DNA of 64,000 nt from Candidula unifasciata. Lineage: Eukaryota > Mollusca > Gastropoda > Stylommatophora > Geomitridae. The DNA lies in assembly GCA_905116865.2 (NCBI GenBank), contig CAJHNH020001158.1, positions 649,591-713,590 on the forward strand, given 5' to 3'. The number at the start of each line of letters is the position of its first letter. Position 1 is the stretch's first letter. Both the position numbers and the translations under genes were made by a program. Below are positions 44,066 through 54,718 of the stretch, in pieces. The notes below the pieces were generated by a model. The model had not been told where the DNA came from, searched no databases, and was given only the letters and a program-made list of their open reading frames with translations.

Positions 44066-45048
44066 ATACCTCTTGACCAGTTAAAGCCTGGGTTCTGGTG
44101 TATCAGTGCAGGTGGTTGTTTACCTCTTGACTAGTTAGAGCCTGAGTTCTGGTGTATCAGTGCAGGTAGTTTTTTACCTCTTGACCAGTTAGAGCCTTGG
44201 TTCTGGTGTATCAGTGCAGATAGTGGTTGTTTACCTCTTGACCAGTTAGAGCCTGAGTTCTGGTGTATCAGTGCAGGTGGTTGTTTACCTCTTGACCAGT
44301 TAGAGCCTGGGTTCTGGTGTATCAGTGCAGGTAGTTTTTTACCTCTTGACCAGTTAGAGCCTGAGTTCTGGTGTATCAGTGCAGGTAGTTTTTTACCTCT
44401 TGACCAGTTAGAGCCTTGGTTCTGGTGTATCAGTGCAGATAGTGGTTGTTTACCTCTTGACCAGTTAGAGCCTGAGTTCTGGTGTATCAGTGCAGGTGGT
44501 TGTTTACCTCTTGACCAGGTAAAGCCTGAGTTCTGGTGTATCAGTGCGGGTAGTTTTTTTTATCTCTTGACCAGGTAAAGCCTGGGTTCTGGTGTATCAG
44601 TGCAGATAGTGGTTGTTTACCTCTTGACCAGGTAAAGCCTGGGTTCTGGTGTATCAGTGCAGGTGGTTGGTTACTTCTTGACCAGGTAAAGCCTGGGTTC
44701 TGGTGTATCAGTGCAGATAGTGGTTGTTTACCTCAACCAGGTAAAGCCAGGGTTCTGGTGTATCAGTGCAGGTAGCTGTTTACCTCTTGACTAGTTAGAG
44801 CCTGTGTTCTGGTGTATCAGTGCAGATAGTGGTTTACCTCAACCAGTCAGAGCCTGATTTCTGGTGTATCAGTGCAGATAGTGGTTTACCTCAACCAGTT
44901 AGAGCCTGATTTCTGGTGTATCAGTGCTTATAGTGGTTTACCTCAACCAGTTAGAGCCTGATTTCTGGTGTATCAGTGCAGGTTTTTGTTTACCTCTTGA
45001 CTAGTTAGAGCCTGGGTTCTGGTGTATCAGTGCAGGTGGTTGTTTACC
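44066..45048. repeat. 55-bp minisatellite, 18 copies
   Basis: The unit is TTTACCTCTTGACCAGTTAG, then AGCCTGAGTTCTGGTGTATC and AGTGCAGGTGGTTG. Copies vary in GGTAG/GATAG/GGTGG endings and in CTCTTGACC/CTCAACC. The order of variants in copies 2-4 repeats in copies 6-8, which indicates a higher-order duplication of about 220 bp. It is non-coding. Confidence 0.95.
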
Positions 45049-45254
45049 TCTGCATCCTGTTTGTTACTGATGTCCTGGAGAACTCATTGGCCACATAAGA
45101 TATGTTTTTGTGTGTGAATAACTCAAAGGCTTCTAGGAGTCCAGAATGAGAATATTATGTTTGCCATATTGAGGGAGGTAGGAGTACCATACCTTGTAAG
45201 AGACTGTTTATAATAACACTGAATTAATAAAGATTGATTACATAACACTGGTTT

Positions 45255-45790
45255 TGTGTGTGTGTGTGGGTTCTAAATAAATGTTTGGGTTATTGGGATG
45301 ATATTATGTTCATGGCTTGTGAGGAAATGGTTTGGTTAGCTGTTTCTCTTTTTCTGGTTTGTGTGGGGATAGTTTGGTTAAATGTGTTTCTGGTTTGTTG
45401 GTGGATGGTTTGATTAATGATTTCTGCCTGATGGGTAGATTGTTTAGTAAACTGTTTCTAACCTTGTGGGTGGATGGTTTGGTTTATTGTTTCTAACTTA
45501 AGAGTAGGTGGTTTGGTTACCTGTTTCTGCCTTATGGGTGGATGATTTCATTAACTGTATCTTACTTCTAGGTGGATGGATGATTTGGTCAACTTTTTTC
45601 AGGCTTGTGAGTGGATGGTTTGGTCAACTTTTTTCAGGCTTGTGAGTGGATGGTTTGGTCAACTTTGGTTCTGGCTTGTGAGACAAAGATTTGTTCAATG
45701 TGTTTCTAGCTCGTGAGTGAATGGGTTGATAAGTTTCTGCCTCTGAATGCATTGTTTAACTATAATTTCTGGATTGTGAGTGTTTTATTT
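45255..45790. repeat. Diverged GT-rich minisatellite
   Basis: About eleven diverged copies, spaced 40-55 bp, of TGTGGGTGGATGGTTTGGTT, then AACTGTTTCTGGCTTG. Confidence 0.75.
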
Positions 45791-45798
45791 GGATAACT

Positions 45799-45966
45799 GT
45801 CTTTCTCATGTATGAGTGTGTGTGTTTGCTGTCTTTCTCATATATGAATATGTTTTTTTGCTGTCTTTCTCATGTATGTGAGTGTGTGTTTGCTGTCTTT
45901 CTCATGTATGAGTGTGTGTGTTTGCTGTCTTTCTCATGTATGAGCGTGTGTGTTTGCTGTCTTTCT
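45799..45966. repeat. 33-bp minisatellite, 5 copies
   Basis: TTTCTCATGTATGAGTGTGT, then GTGTTTGCTGTC, repeated five times. The 67-codon frame over it is a by-product. Confidence 0.9.
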
Positions 45967-46144
45967 GGTTTGTGTGTGGATGTTTTGCTGAGTTGCTTGC
46001 AGCTGAATTAAAACCTAAACCCAAACCCTGAATTATGAAACTGCCTTTATAAACTTGTAGACCACAAACACTGACAATTGAACATTACACAAGTAAACTT
46101 ATATTGTAGTTCATGATTTGGTTATGATGATGATGATTATCACA

Positions 46145-47320
46145 GGGGTGCTGGAACCAGGGTGCTCAATACCTTGAGGCCCCTCCCCCATCCCCCTCAA
46201 ATGGGTAAGAGGTGGGGGGGGGTGGCGAAAGGGCTTTTCCTTAACCAAGGCATCTTTCTCTGTTGTTTTTCATGCCTCCCCGCAATCTGCAACTGTGTAT
46301 TATCAGTTCGTGTGTTGACACCCCTCCATGCTGTGACAAAAGGCTGTGAAGATTCTTTGTGTATTGTCTTCCTCTGCCTCTTTTTCTACAAATCTTTTCA
46401 GTGGTTACATGTTCCTTTTTCCTCTTCTCATAACATGACCCAACAATGATGACTGTCTCGTTCTGTTGTTTGTGATAAGTTGTCTTTGTGCATCTGCCTT
46501 TTTCAAAACACCTGGGTTACTCTCCTTAGCTGTTCATGGAATTCTAAGGATTCTTCTATAAAACCACATCACTGAGGCCTCAAGATATTGTTCGAACTGT
46601 TTATTAATTGTCCAGTGTTCACAGCTGTATGTTAAAACCGGCTGTATATAGCGTTCGAGAATTCTTTTTCTAACCTCCAATAACATGGATTTATTGCATA
46701 AAATGTTCTTTATTTTTTAAAAGGCAGTTTTGGCCTGTCCTATTCTGTTCTTTTAACTCTGTGATACATCTTCAGTCCATGTGCCCGGATACATACATTT
46801 CTGTACTTGTTCTAAAATAATGCCTCTGACTCTATTATACATTTAGGCACTATTCTTTTCTTGGAAATCATCATTACTTCTGTCTTCGCATTATTCAAAC
46901 AGACGCCAATTTTATCACTTTCTACTACAACCGTAGTCGGCTCTGTGGCTAAGTCGATGTGTTGGTTTCGACAGTGGTATCAAGAAAGCCTACCGTCCAG
47001 TAAGCAATGGCAAACTACTGGACGTAAATTTGCCTAGAAAAACCACACAACAGCGCTGTGGGGTTGGTTCTGCAACGTCCTGTAAAGGATACGCAACTAA
47101 CCTAACTACAACCGTGTGTAATAATTCCCATAGTTCCTTCTGTCTTGTCGCTATCAAGGCAGTGTCATTGGCATAAAGTAGGATGTTATTAACACCAACC
47201 ATAATTTTTGACACATCTGTGATAGATCTTATTTTTAGCATTTGGACAAACAGTGGCGTGACAGCAACATCATAAGTACACTCGTTTCTGCATTGAAGTG
47301 CTACACACATTGGATGTAAC
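46145..47320 (-). mobile_element. nLTR-G: reverse transcriptase relic split by a SINE
   Basis: The minus frame at 47115-47310 reads VGVNNILLYANDTALIATRQ, a motif C region (YAND for YADD), then KELWELLHTVV. After the S2 insertion it resumes at 46923 with VESDKIGVCLNNAKTEVMMI (motif D/E). The C-terminal part runs down to about 46145. Stops are frequent. Confidence 0.75.
46935..47104 (+). mobile_element. SINE S2, complete insertion
   Basis: This 170-bp unit is flanked by perfect 11-bp duplications ACTACAACCGT (46924-46934 and 47105-47115). It starts AGTCGGCTCTGTGGCTAAGT and ends CCTGTAAAGGATACGCAACT, then AACCT. The start resembles the A-box side of a tRNA. It interrupts the nLTR-G reverse transcriptase, so it is younger. 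It is the reference copy for S2. Confidence 0.88.
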
Positions 47321-47408
47321 AGATAGGAAGTTAACTATAGATACAAAAATACATTTTACGCGTTCTCCACTATACTCGTGGACTTAACATTTAAGACAGT
47401 TTTATCTA

Positions 47409-47428
47409 ATATATATATATATATATAT
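47409..47428. repeat. (TA)n microsatellite
   Basis: About ten TA units. Confidence 0.9.
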
Positions 47429-47530
47429 TAGGGCTGTACCGAATAGTGATTTTCACTATTCGGCCGAATACGAATAGCGGGTCCAACTATTCGGCAGATT
47501 ACGAATACAAATATTGTATAAAATATATAT
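47429..47530. mobile_element. Possible hAT-type terminal fragment
   Basis: TAGGGCTGTACCGAATAGTG is followed by repeated ATTCGGCCGAATACGAAT-type motifs (ATTCGG x3). TAGGGCTG starts with repeated subterminal motifs are common in hAT elements. No matching right end was found. Confidence 0.4.
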
Positions 47531-47611
47531 ATTTAAAAAAAAATCACACACATTCATAATGTCAAATGTACGCTGAACATTTATTTCACATAAAGTAGCA
47601 CAGAATAGTTA

Positions 47612-48240
47612 TCTTCTTCTTTAGCATTCTGAGCCCTTGAGGTTTACTGTGCAGATATTCACTGTTCTCCAGTCATCTCTCTCTGGCTGGCCTTTATCTT
47701 CACAATTTGTGACACCAGTGTTTGCAGGTCTGGCTGGACATTATCTCTCGAACTTCTTTTTTGTCTGCCTCGTGGTCTACGCCCATTCCTCTCTCAGGTG
47801 TATGCAGTTTTTACTTCTCTGTCATCTGACATGCTTTCAATATGCCCCAACCATTTTAGTCTGTTAGTTTTCATGATGCCAGTGATCGATGGTGATTTAA
47901 ACAGTTTATGTGTTAACGTTGTTGCTTCTCACTAAGGCCTCATCTCTTTTTTTTTTCTGCTTCAAGTTTCAGAGCCATATAAAACGACTAGTCTTATCAA
48001 CGTTTTATATATTTTGATCTTGGTGTTGCGGGACCTTTTGACTTTAGCAGATGTTGAAGGGCATAGTATACTTTATTTCTAAATTGTATTCTAGATTCTA
48101 TTTATTCTCTCAGCATGCTGAAGCAGTTGAAGTTTGCACCCAAGTACTTATATTTTTCTGTTTCTTTTATTTTCATTTTATTGACTTGGATGTGGCCGGA
48201 GTTTATATTCTTTCCATGTCTAGTTAGTATTCGTACAGAA
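47612..48240 (-). mobile_element. nLTR-B: thumb and C-terminus
   Basis: The plus strand mirrors 1838-2365: CTTCTTTAGCATTCTGAGCC, CTGTCATCTGACATGCTTTC, CAACCATTTTAGTCTGTTAG and TTGATCTTGGTGTTGCGGGA. Coding is on the minus strand and decayed. Confidence 0.72.
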
Positions 48241-48414
48241 AAGTAAACATTTAAAAACATTTTATGTTTTGCATCCTTCAGTCAGTCTGTGGTAACTAAT
48301 AACTAGGAATATAAGAATCCTAAGTATTAATTATAACAAGTAACTAAACTTGGAAATTGTCACTGACAGCTTAGTTAATGCAGGAAAGCTGCATTAGCTT
48401 TCAACAAAACCAGT

Positions 48415-48545
48415 CATTCCATGTTGCCAGCAATTAGGCCGTGTATGAAAGTACATGAGGCGGGAGAGCTGGCGACAGACCGAGTTTCTTTCAGGCAAAC
48501 TGTGATGAGATCGACGTTCTGCGAAGGACCTGCTACATGATGATG
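48415..48545 (+). mobile_element. nLTR-D 3' end
   Basis: ATGAGGCGGGAGAGCTGGCG, CGAGTTTCTTTCAGGCAAAC, GTTCTGCGAAGGACCTGCTA, then CATGATGATGATTT. It is the sense copy of the 3' end seen inverted at 18820 and 57250. Confidence 0.75.
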
Positions 48546-48795
48546 ATTTCCTCCCAAGTCGGCTTCCTTCCTTTGTTTTTTTTTTTCATTGTCAATCAAT
48601 TCTTGTCAACTTGAACAAAGAATAGACTGTATAGTCTAGCAGATTTCACCGTATTTTGTCTGGTCATACTATGGTAAGAAATAAATAATGAATCATTTGA
48701 GCTGAAATACAAAATCGAGGCTCGAAAGTTAACAGCCGCTTAATTTTAATTTAAAACTTCACGAAAAAGCCAATTTTATATTGTTTTTTGTATCT

Positions 48796-49020
48796 AAGTC
48801 GTCCCCTCGTGGGATACAATTATTTGTTATTTGAAGCCCCACCATGGCTTCTGCCGGGGGCCCTGAATATAGCGGGGGTATGGCCTAGCCATAGATATGG
48901 TCTAACGGCTAAAAGCTGTTTCTGGGACCTTTCCACGGGTGATCCTCATCCGTATGATGGCACTTTGTGTCACTGGTGGTTTATCGCTTGTGTGATGTCC
49001 TGGTGGGGTACAACTACCTA
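48796..49020 (+). mobile_element. Dispersed repeat R3, near full copy
   Basis: CGTCCCCTCGTGGGATACAA, GCCCCACCATGGCTTCTGCC, CATAGATATGGTCTAACGGC, GTGATCCTCATCCGTATGAT and TTTATCGCTTGTGTGATGTC. It is the longest R3 copy. Confidence 0.75.
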
Positions 49021-49099
49021 CCTACCCCTCTACTTGTTTTATGAAAGCGCATAATGTTTACAGTAAGGTGTGTGTACGGAGTTTTTCAGGAAACATTCA

Positions 49100-49225
49100 T
49101 TAGGTTATCCTGGCCTAGCGATGGAACGGGGTTTCCGGGACATTTACACGATGATCCTCATCCTCATGGTGGCACTTTGTGTCACCGGGTGTTTGTCGCT
49201 CTGTGTGATGTCCTGATGCGGTAAA
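49100..49225 (+). mobile_element. Dispersed repeat R3, 3' half
   Basis: TTATCCTGGCCTAGCGATGG, TTCCGGGACATTTACACGAT and GTGTTTGTCGCTCTGTGTGA. Confidence 0.7.
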
Positions 49226-49254
49226 CCTTACTGTATTTCAAATCCTTGAGAATG

Positions 49255-49345
49255 AGCGAGGGAGCTGCATAGTGAAGTGGCTAGACCCCCCTCCTCTTTC
49301 CCAAGGCAGGAAAGCCTTGGGTTCAGTTCTGGGCAAGGTTGCTGA
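49255..49345 (+). mobile_element. tRNA-like SINE head
   Basis: GCATAGTGAAGTGGCTAGAC (A box) and GCCTTGGGTTCAGTTCTGGG (B box). No cloverleaf ends. Confidence 0.55.
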
Positions 49346-49429
49346 GAGGGCCTCGAGCTGGCTCTGGACACAACCGAACGTCGTGGGGGACGGGCCTCGG
49401 TGAGCTGGTCCGAGTGTCTAGTGGAAAAG

Positions 49430-50640
49430 AATGTCTTATCCTTTAAAATCCATCGTGTCCGAATTGTCTGCCAGTGTCCCTCTGCCACCTGCCAACAAAG
49501 TCCAACATGTGTCCGGTAAACCAAACGTAAGCTTGCCACTTGGTCGTTCAGGTAAGCAGACTGCTTTAATTATGCTACTGCAACTTCATATCTCACAGTA
49601 CCTTTTACAAAGTCACCAATTCGTCTTGTCCCTGTCCGATAACATCCGGTAATACGTGCAGCAGGAAGAAATCAACCCTGAGCCTCGTGAACTCAGGAGG
49701 GCCCACTCTCTGAAAATGTCTATGAGCTCCTGGGCCGAAACATTTGTCGACGAGAGATTACTTCTACTGATGATTGGTAGACTCCTGCTGTATATGCTCC
49801 CCTGTGGAGTTTCTTCTTACTGCATGAAGGCTGATTAGCTTTTCACAAGTGACTTTACCTCAGAGCCGTCTTAACGCACGGAGCCACTGCTCATGGCTCC
49901 ACGAGCACGGGACCCTAATGATAATCTATTTATGCTACTGAGTGGTTGTCGTAAGAATCCTAGCACACTGGTTTGCCCAGGGGCCTTTAAGGCTGTTAGG
50001 GACGTCCCTGCCTTTGCCAACAGGCTAACTTGAGCATAGAATTGGTACCAAGTATTGTCCTTGTAAATTAGGGGGATGTCGGCGACTGAGTCGCTCATTG
50101 GCTGGCCGGTAGACAGCTTCGTCGTCGATCGGGACAGTATTTGGGCCTGTTTCTACTGACGGCGTGAGTCCTTTTCAGGGCTACATGGTGGCGAGCAATG
50201 CTAAATAATGTTATATGGCGCATATAAGCCTAGTCACAATTATAACCAAAATCACATCAACCACCGAGTGCTGATTTGTTTATAAAAATATGAGCTTAAC
50301 ATCAGGTGCTTTATTAATATCCTACCCGAAACAGGGAAAATCCACAGGTCACGGGACAGTAATATTTCACGGGGTGGTAGATAGGCTGCATGCAGTCGTG
50401 GGACCTAGGCTGCACTCCCTGGTGGGACGTAGGTGGGTTAGAGTTAGGGCCAGTTCTAGATGTTTTGGGGTCGTTAAAAGCATCATAAATCCGGGAAACC
50501 CAGTCTTGCCACTCTTTAAAATGTTGGTCTGTCCTGCGACAAAATCTGGGGTAGAATATTAATAAAGAACCTAACATTATATGCCTAGTTTGAAAATTGT
50601 CAATGTACATTTTAACATTCACAAATTGGGGACTTTAACC
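49430..50640. other. No gene recognised
   Basis: This is mixed-composition sequence. A minus frame of 102 codons (50314-50622) contains HFKEWQDWVSRIYDAF, but I do not recognise a family and see no splice support. The region may hold further old repeats. 50200-50285 includes a block resembling the S1 body (ACATCAACCACCGAGTGCTG). Confidence 0.4.
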
Positions 50641-50649
50641 AGACTTTGT

Positions 50650-50760
50650 CACTGGCTATGTTGAGGGAGAGAAGCTGGTGGTCAAGCGTTTAAGAAAACT
50701 GGGCTTTCATGCGGGAGACCGTGTTCGAATCCTCGCTAAAGTCGTGGATTTTAATAACCT
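50650..50760 (+). mobile_element. tRNA-headed SINE
   Basis: GCTGGTGGTCAAGCGTTTAA (A box, Leu/Ser-like), GGAGACCGTGTTCGAATCCT (B box), then CGCTAAAGTCGTGGATTTT, similar to 4920. Confidence 0.6.
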
Positions 50761-50879
50761 GCACAGTTCGTGGCGACAGAACTAGACATGCGGCAATAAA
50801 TCCGAAGGCAACCCTGCCTACGTCGCAAATACATACGGGCATTGATGGCAGTTTTTGTTGTTGCTGTATTTGTAATAGA

Positions 50880-51165
50880 GCTGAATGGATTCTGGTGCCC
50901 CATTGTGGGGTGGGGGGGGGGGGTGATAAGACCCACTGTTTGCCTACCACGCATGTCGTTAAAGTCAATTAAAAACGGGTTTCCTTTAAATTCGGAATGC
51001 ATCTGTCTGAGTGGCGAGGAACCAATAGTCTGCTTACAGATAAGTCTAACCTGTAAATCTGATGTGCACGCAATACCCAAGTTGTGGAACAAGATTAAAG
51101 TCTAGAAGGGGACGAGCAACCATAACTTTCCGCGCGAGCGTTCAGCCGGTGAACGAGAAGAAAAA
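50880..51165 (+). mobile_element. Dispersed repeat R1, sense copy
   Basis: GGTGCCCCATTGTGGGGTGG, CCTACCACGCATGTCGTTAA, AATTCGGAATGCATCTGTCT, CAAGTTGTGGAACAAGATTA and CCGGTGAACGAGAAGAAAAA. The in-phase frame SECICLSGEEPIVCLQ matches those of other copies. Confidence 0.7.
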
Positions 51166-51540
51166 TAGTTATGTATGCACATAATGGTTCAGTGTTGTAT
51201 TTGCATGCACTTGTACTGAAAGCACTGTGTGAGGTTATGTTATCACATAAAGCACCGGTTACGTTATCCCCCACATGTAACATGATGGAGATGGCGACCA
51301 GATGTCTGACAGATCCATTTGTTTAAAACATTGGTAATGAGTCGGTAACGATCGCAGCGGCGGTTGTAAACAGAGGTCGATGCTAATGTATGTACGTTAC
51401 TGGCCCGGGGCTGGGGACCTGGCGTGTGTGACAGAACTGTTTTCTGTAGCGTAGTTACAAAGGTATTAGTTTCAGTTGGCTGTTTTGATTTGTTCGGTGT
51501 CTTTTCGTTTTTCCCAATTACAGCCTTATAAATATACACA

Positions 51541-51632
51541 GAGGACCGGCTGGCCAAAAGGCTAGAACGCTGGGCTCCCAGTAATGAAACCCAGGTTCGA
51601 ATTCTCTGTAAGGTTATTGATTTTTTTTTAAA
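51541..51632 (+). mobile_element. tRNA-headed SINE
   Basis: GACCGGCTGGCCAAAAGGCT (A box) and ACCCAGGTTCGAATTCTCTG (B box), followed by an AAGGTTATTGA and T-run end. Confidence 0.6.
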
Positions 51633-52497
51633 ACTCGAGGGTAAAAATAAAATCCTTTACAGATCGAATACATGATAAGCTATACGCTTGATCAATGAAA
51701 CCATTATACAGACAATACATTGGTTACATAAGCTATCACAAACAGTGCAGTAAATTGTGAATGTAGAAGAGGCGGGAAAATAAATGGAATTTCGAAAGAA
51801 GATAGAAGCTAGGTTAAACAATATTAGTCATATTGATTCTACTAGGATGGACCCGCCGATGGAGAGCAAGGAATCCACTAACGGAGAGAAATCAAATCAC
51901 GTATATTGCCGGTGTGGGTTTCGGCATTTGTCTGACAAATTTTGATGACAGTCATATCATCACCCAATACTGGGAGAGGTTTGTTTGTTGGCCATAAAAA
52001 GGGTGGAAATCTGGCCTGTCATCGGGAAATCATTGAGATATTACGAAAATCAGCCTGCCCGTTAGGTTAAAACTTATTACACAAGGAAATTTATAATATT
52101 GGCGAAGTGCCTGAGGATATTCCAGCAATAAGTGAGATTTCATAAATTTTGGATCAATATCTCAGATCATCCACCTCCTCCTCATAATCCCCCTCATTAT
52201 AATCATCATCATCATGTTTTTTTCCTACAAGCTTTTCGATAACGTGGATGAAGTTCAGTCTGGCACGTCTGATTTCTATCATCAAAAGTTCGCCTTTTGA
52301 TTTAATAATGAAAACTACTTTTGGGCAATAACGTATTCATCTGGCACATGATAATGATGATAACTTTTGCTTAACAATAGGCAGAGGACGAAACTCGAGT
52401 GCGACCTAAGTCATGTAATTAATGTATGTAGCTTCAACGATTTGGTACGACTCGTTCTTCGCGGCCAGCCACTGTGAGACTTGGTAATCAACGTCAC

Positions 52498-52627
52498 AAT
52501 TTAAAACATCTGAAAGAAAACGAAAATCATGTCCACAGATAAAACTGGCTGTGATCCAAAAATAACAATAAATGATTAAGAAATTGAAAATGTCACAAAC
52601 TTTGAATATCTAGGCTCTTTAAACAGT
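52498..52627 (+). mobile_element. Non-LTR thumb fragment of another family
   Basis: KIMSTDKTGCDPKITIND then EIENVTNFEYLGSL, a motif D-to-thumb segment. It ends abruptly where the nLTR-F palm begins at about 52628, so two reverse transcriptase pieces are joined out of order. Confidence 0.6.
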
Positions 52628-53102
52628 GGTTGATATCTATGAAATCATCAGGAGTGGGAAAGACGTTCTAACCCCACACATACATCAGCTAATAACATTC
52701 TGCTGGCAAGACGGAGAGGTTCGGCAAGATTTCAAAGATGCAAGCATCATAACTATGTACAAGAACAATGGTGATCGGAGTGACTGCAATAACTACAGAG
52801 GAAGATCACTGCTGTGTGCTGTTGAAAAAGTGTTCGCGAGAATTGTTCTGCGAAGACTCCAGATCCTGGGGGATCGAGTTTACCCAGAGTCCCAGTGTGG
52901 CTTTCGTGGAAACCGATCTACCACTGATATGATATTTTCATTACGTCAGTTGCAGGAAAAATGCCGCGAACAAAATCAACCAATGTATGTTGATCTTATC
53001 AAGGCATTTGATTTGGTTAGTCGAAAAGGTCTGTTCAGTGCACTGAAGAAGATTGAGTGTCCACCTACTCTACTATTATTGAGTCGTTCCACACAGGTAT
53101 GA
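52626..53102 (+). pseudogene. nLTR-F reverse transcriptase: fingers and motif A
   Basis: DASIITMYKNNGDRSDCNNY, RGRSLLCAVEKVFARIVLRR, CGFRGNRSTTDMIFSLRQL and MYVDLIKAFDLVSRKGLFSA. Motif A has the catalytic Asp in Y-V-D-L-x-K-A-F-D. The frame is lost near 53060 by a one-base shift. Confidence 0.85.
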
Positions 53103-53434
53103 AAGGTACAGTCAACTTTGATGGTGAAACATCGGAAGAGTTTTTAATCAAAAATGGAGTGAAGCAGGGGTGTGTACTTGCTCCTACTCTCTTTGGAATA
53201 TACTTTTCACTTCTTTTGACACATGCCTTTCGAGATCAGGAGGGTGGTATTTTCATTCATTCACAATCTGACGGCAGCCTTTACAATGCTCACAAGCTGA
53301 AGGCCAAAACCAGGATAAGAAAGGTACTTATCAGAGAGCTGCTGTTTGCAGATGATGCCGCAAAAACCACCCATTCAGAGGAGAAGTTGCAAAGTTTTCT
53401 ATCTGCCTTTGCTGATGCGTGCTGGGAATTTTGA
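53057..53434 (+). pseudogene. nLTR-F reverse transcriptase: motifs B and C
   Basis: FHTGMKGTVNFDGETSEEF, then IKNGVKQGCVLAPTLFGIYF (motif B), RELLFADDAAKTTHSEEKLQ (motif C, FADD with both Asp) and SFLSAFADACWEF. It ends just before a 17-A run that shifts the frame. Confidence 0.87.
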
Positions 53435-53967
53435 CTAACAGTCAGAAAAAAAAAAAAAAAAAGACAGAAGTTATGGTGCATGGTGTCAATGACAGACCTA
53501 CAGTCTACATTGACGGCGAAGAGCTTGAGACAGTATACCATTTTACCTATCTGGGTTCCACAGTGAATTGTAAACTATCGCTGGACCTAGAAATCAACAT
53601 CAGGATAGGTAAGGCAGCAACAACAATGAGCAGATTAACAAAGAGAGTTTGGGAGAACAGAAAGCTCACAATTAAAACAAAAACCCTTGTCTATCAGGTT
53701 TGTGTTCTCAGCACTCAGCTTTATGGCAGTGAAACTTGGTCAACCTATTTGCACCAAGAGAGACGGCTTAATAGCTTTCACATGCGATGCATAAAAAGAA
53801 TACTTGGCATTCAGTGGCAGGACAAAATCACAAACACTGAGGTACTGGAAAGACAGGTACTACAGCAGTCTTTTCCATGCTCAGTCCACAAAGGCTCATG
53901 TGGCTGGGTCACACCTGGAGAATGGAGGACGGCAGAATCCCTAAGGACATCATCTATGATGAATTAA
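53419..53967 (+). pseudogene. nLTR-F reverse transcriptase: thumb
   Basis: IDGEELETVYHFTYLGSTVN, RIGKAATTMSRLTKRVWENR, QVCVLSTQLYGSETWSTYLH and RCIKRILGIQWQDKITNTEV. Y-G-S-E-T-W is the standard thumb motif. The last 40 residues are out of frame with the continuation. Confidence 0.85.
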
Positions 53968-54204
53968 AGACAGAAAGAAGATGTCGAGGCCGACCTCTAC
54001 TACGTTAAAAAGATGTATGCAAGCGGGACATGAATGATACAGGAATTGAGGCGGACTCATGGAAACAAAATGCCATGGACCGTGTTGTGTGGAAAGGGCA
54101 TATCAGAAAGGGAATGAGACTGAAGAAAGAAATGATTGTAGAAAGGATGAGAGCTGAGCGTCTGAAAAGAAACTGATTAAACACAAATGTTGTTAACAAT
54201 GATC

Positions 54205-54290
54205 CTGAAATCCCATGCTATCATTGTGGAAGACTTTTCTTGACATGGGCGGGTCTTGCTAGTCATACTCGCCATCGCTATGATCTGTGA
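54205..54290 (+). pseudogene. nLTR-F C-terminal zinc finger
   Basis: IPCYHCGRLFLTWAGLASHT, then RHRYDL and stop. C-x2-C-x12-H is clear. The last ligand is H at x2, or a lost H at x4 (Tyr here, His in the relic at 34545). The finger closes the element's ORF and may bind its RNA or DNA (inferred). Confidence 0.65.
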
Positions 54291-54359
54291 GTTTCATTCC
54301 TCCTCATAGCGCAACATAACACTATCGTCTAGAAAGATGGAAAGGTGCCAATGATATAC

Positions 54360-54555
54360 ATTTCAGAAATGACCTAGACACCCAGGTCGACCCAGCCTTA
54401 AGTGGGTACCAGGTGCAGTTCTGGGAAGTAAAGGTGACCAACTTGATGCTCACCACATCACCCACCAAGTGCTGATTCGTCTATAAATATATAGGTCTAA
54501 CCCTATATGCCCAATACGCCTGAAGGTGTGGAAACGGGTTCCTTTACTTTATATA
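54360..54555 (+). mobile_element. SINE S1, body and tail
   Basis: AAGTGGGTACCAGGTGCAGT, ATGCTCACCACATCACCCAC, AAATATATAGGTCTAACCCT, GCCCAATACGCCTGAAGG and TGTGGAAACGGGTTCCTTTA. It is the sense copy of the 138-386 unit without the tRNA head. Confidence 0.75.
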
Positions 54556-54577
54556 AATATTTTACACCTTATATATA

Positions 54578-54588
54578 AACATTTTCAA

Positions 54589-54642
<54 letters not shown>

Positions 54643-54649
54643 ATATGTA

Positions 54650-54708
<59 letters not shown>

Positions 54709-54718
54709 TTGAAAATGT
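54578..54718. repeat. (TA)n palindrome with flanking arms
   Basis: ACATTTTCAAG on the left and CTTGAAAATGT on the right enclose about 118 bp of TA/TATG repeats, so the whole is one extended inverted repeat. Confidence 0.85.

Larger units (their letters stand above)
52628..54300 (+). mobile_element. nLTR-F: non-LTR element with C-terminal zinc finger
   Basis: This is a 5'-truncated element of about 1.7 kb that holds most of a reverse transcriptase and its whole C-terminus. Frames follow in order: fingers to motif A (52626-53102), motif B to C (53057-53434), thumb (53419-53967), then shifted frames with GRCRGRP-like and DRVVWKGHIRKGMRLKKEMI segments, ending in a zinc finger and stop at 54288-54290. 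Shifts occur at about 53060, at the A17 run (53445-53462), at about 53850 and near 54005. It is recent enough that each piece is still readable. Confidence 0.87.

Noticed and set aside
44066..45048. CRISPR-like array
   Set aside because: Direct tandem copies without unique spacers in a eukaryotic genome: a minisatellite.
45808..46011. 67-codon Cys-rich frame resembling a small secreted peptide
   Set aside because: It is the translation of the 33-bp minisatellite, with no signal peptide logic beyond the repeat.
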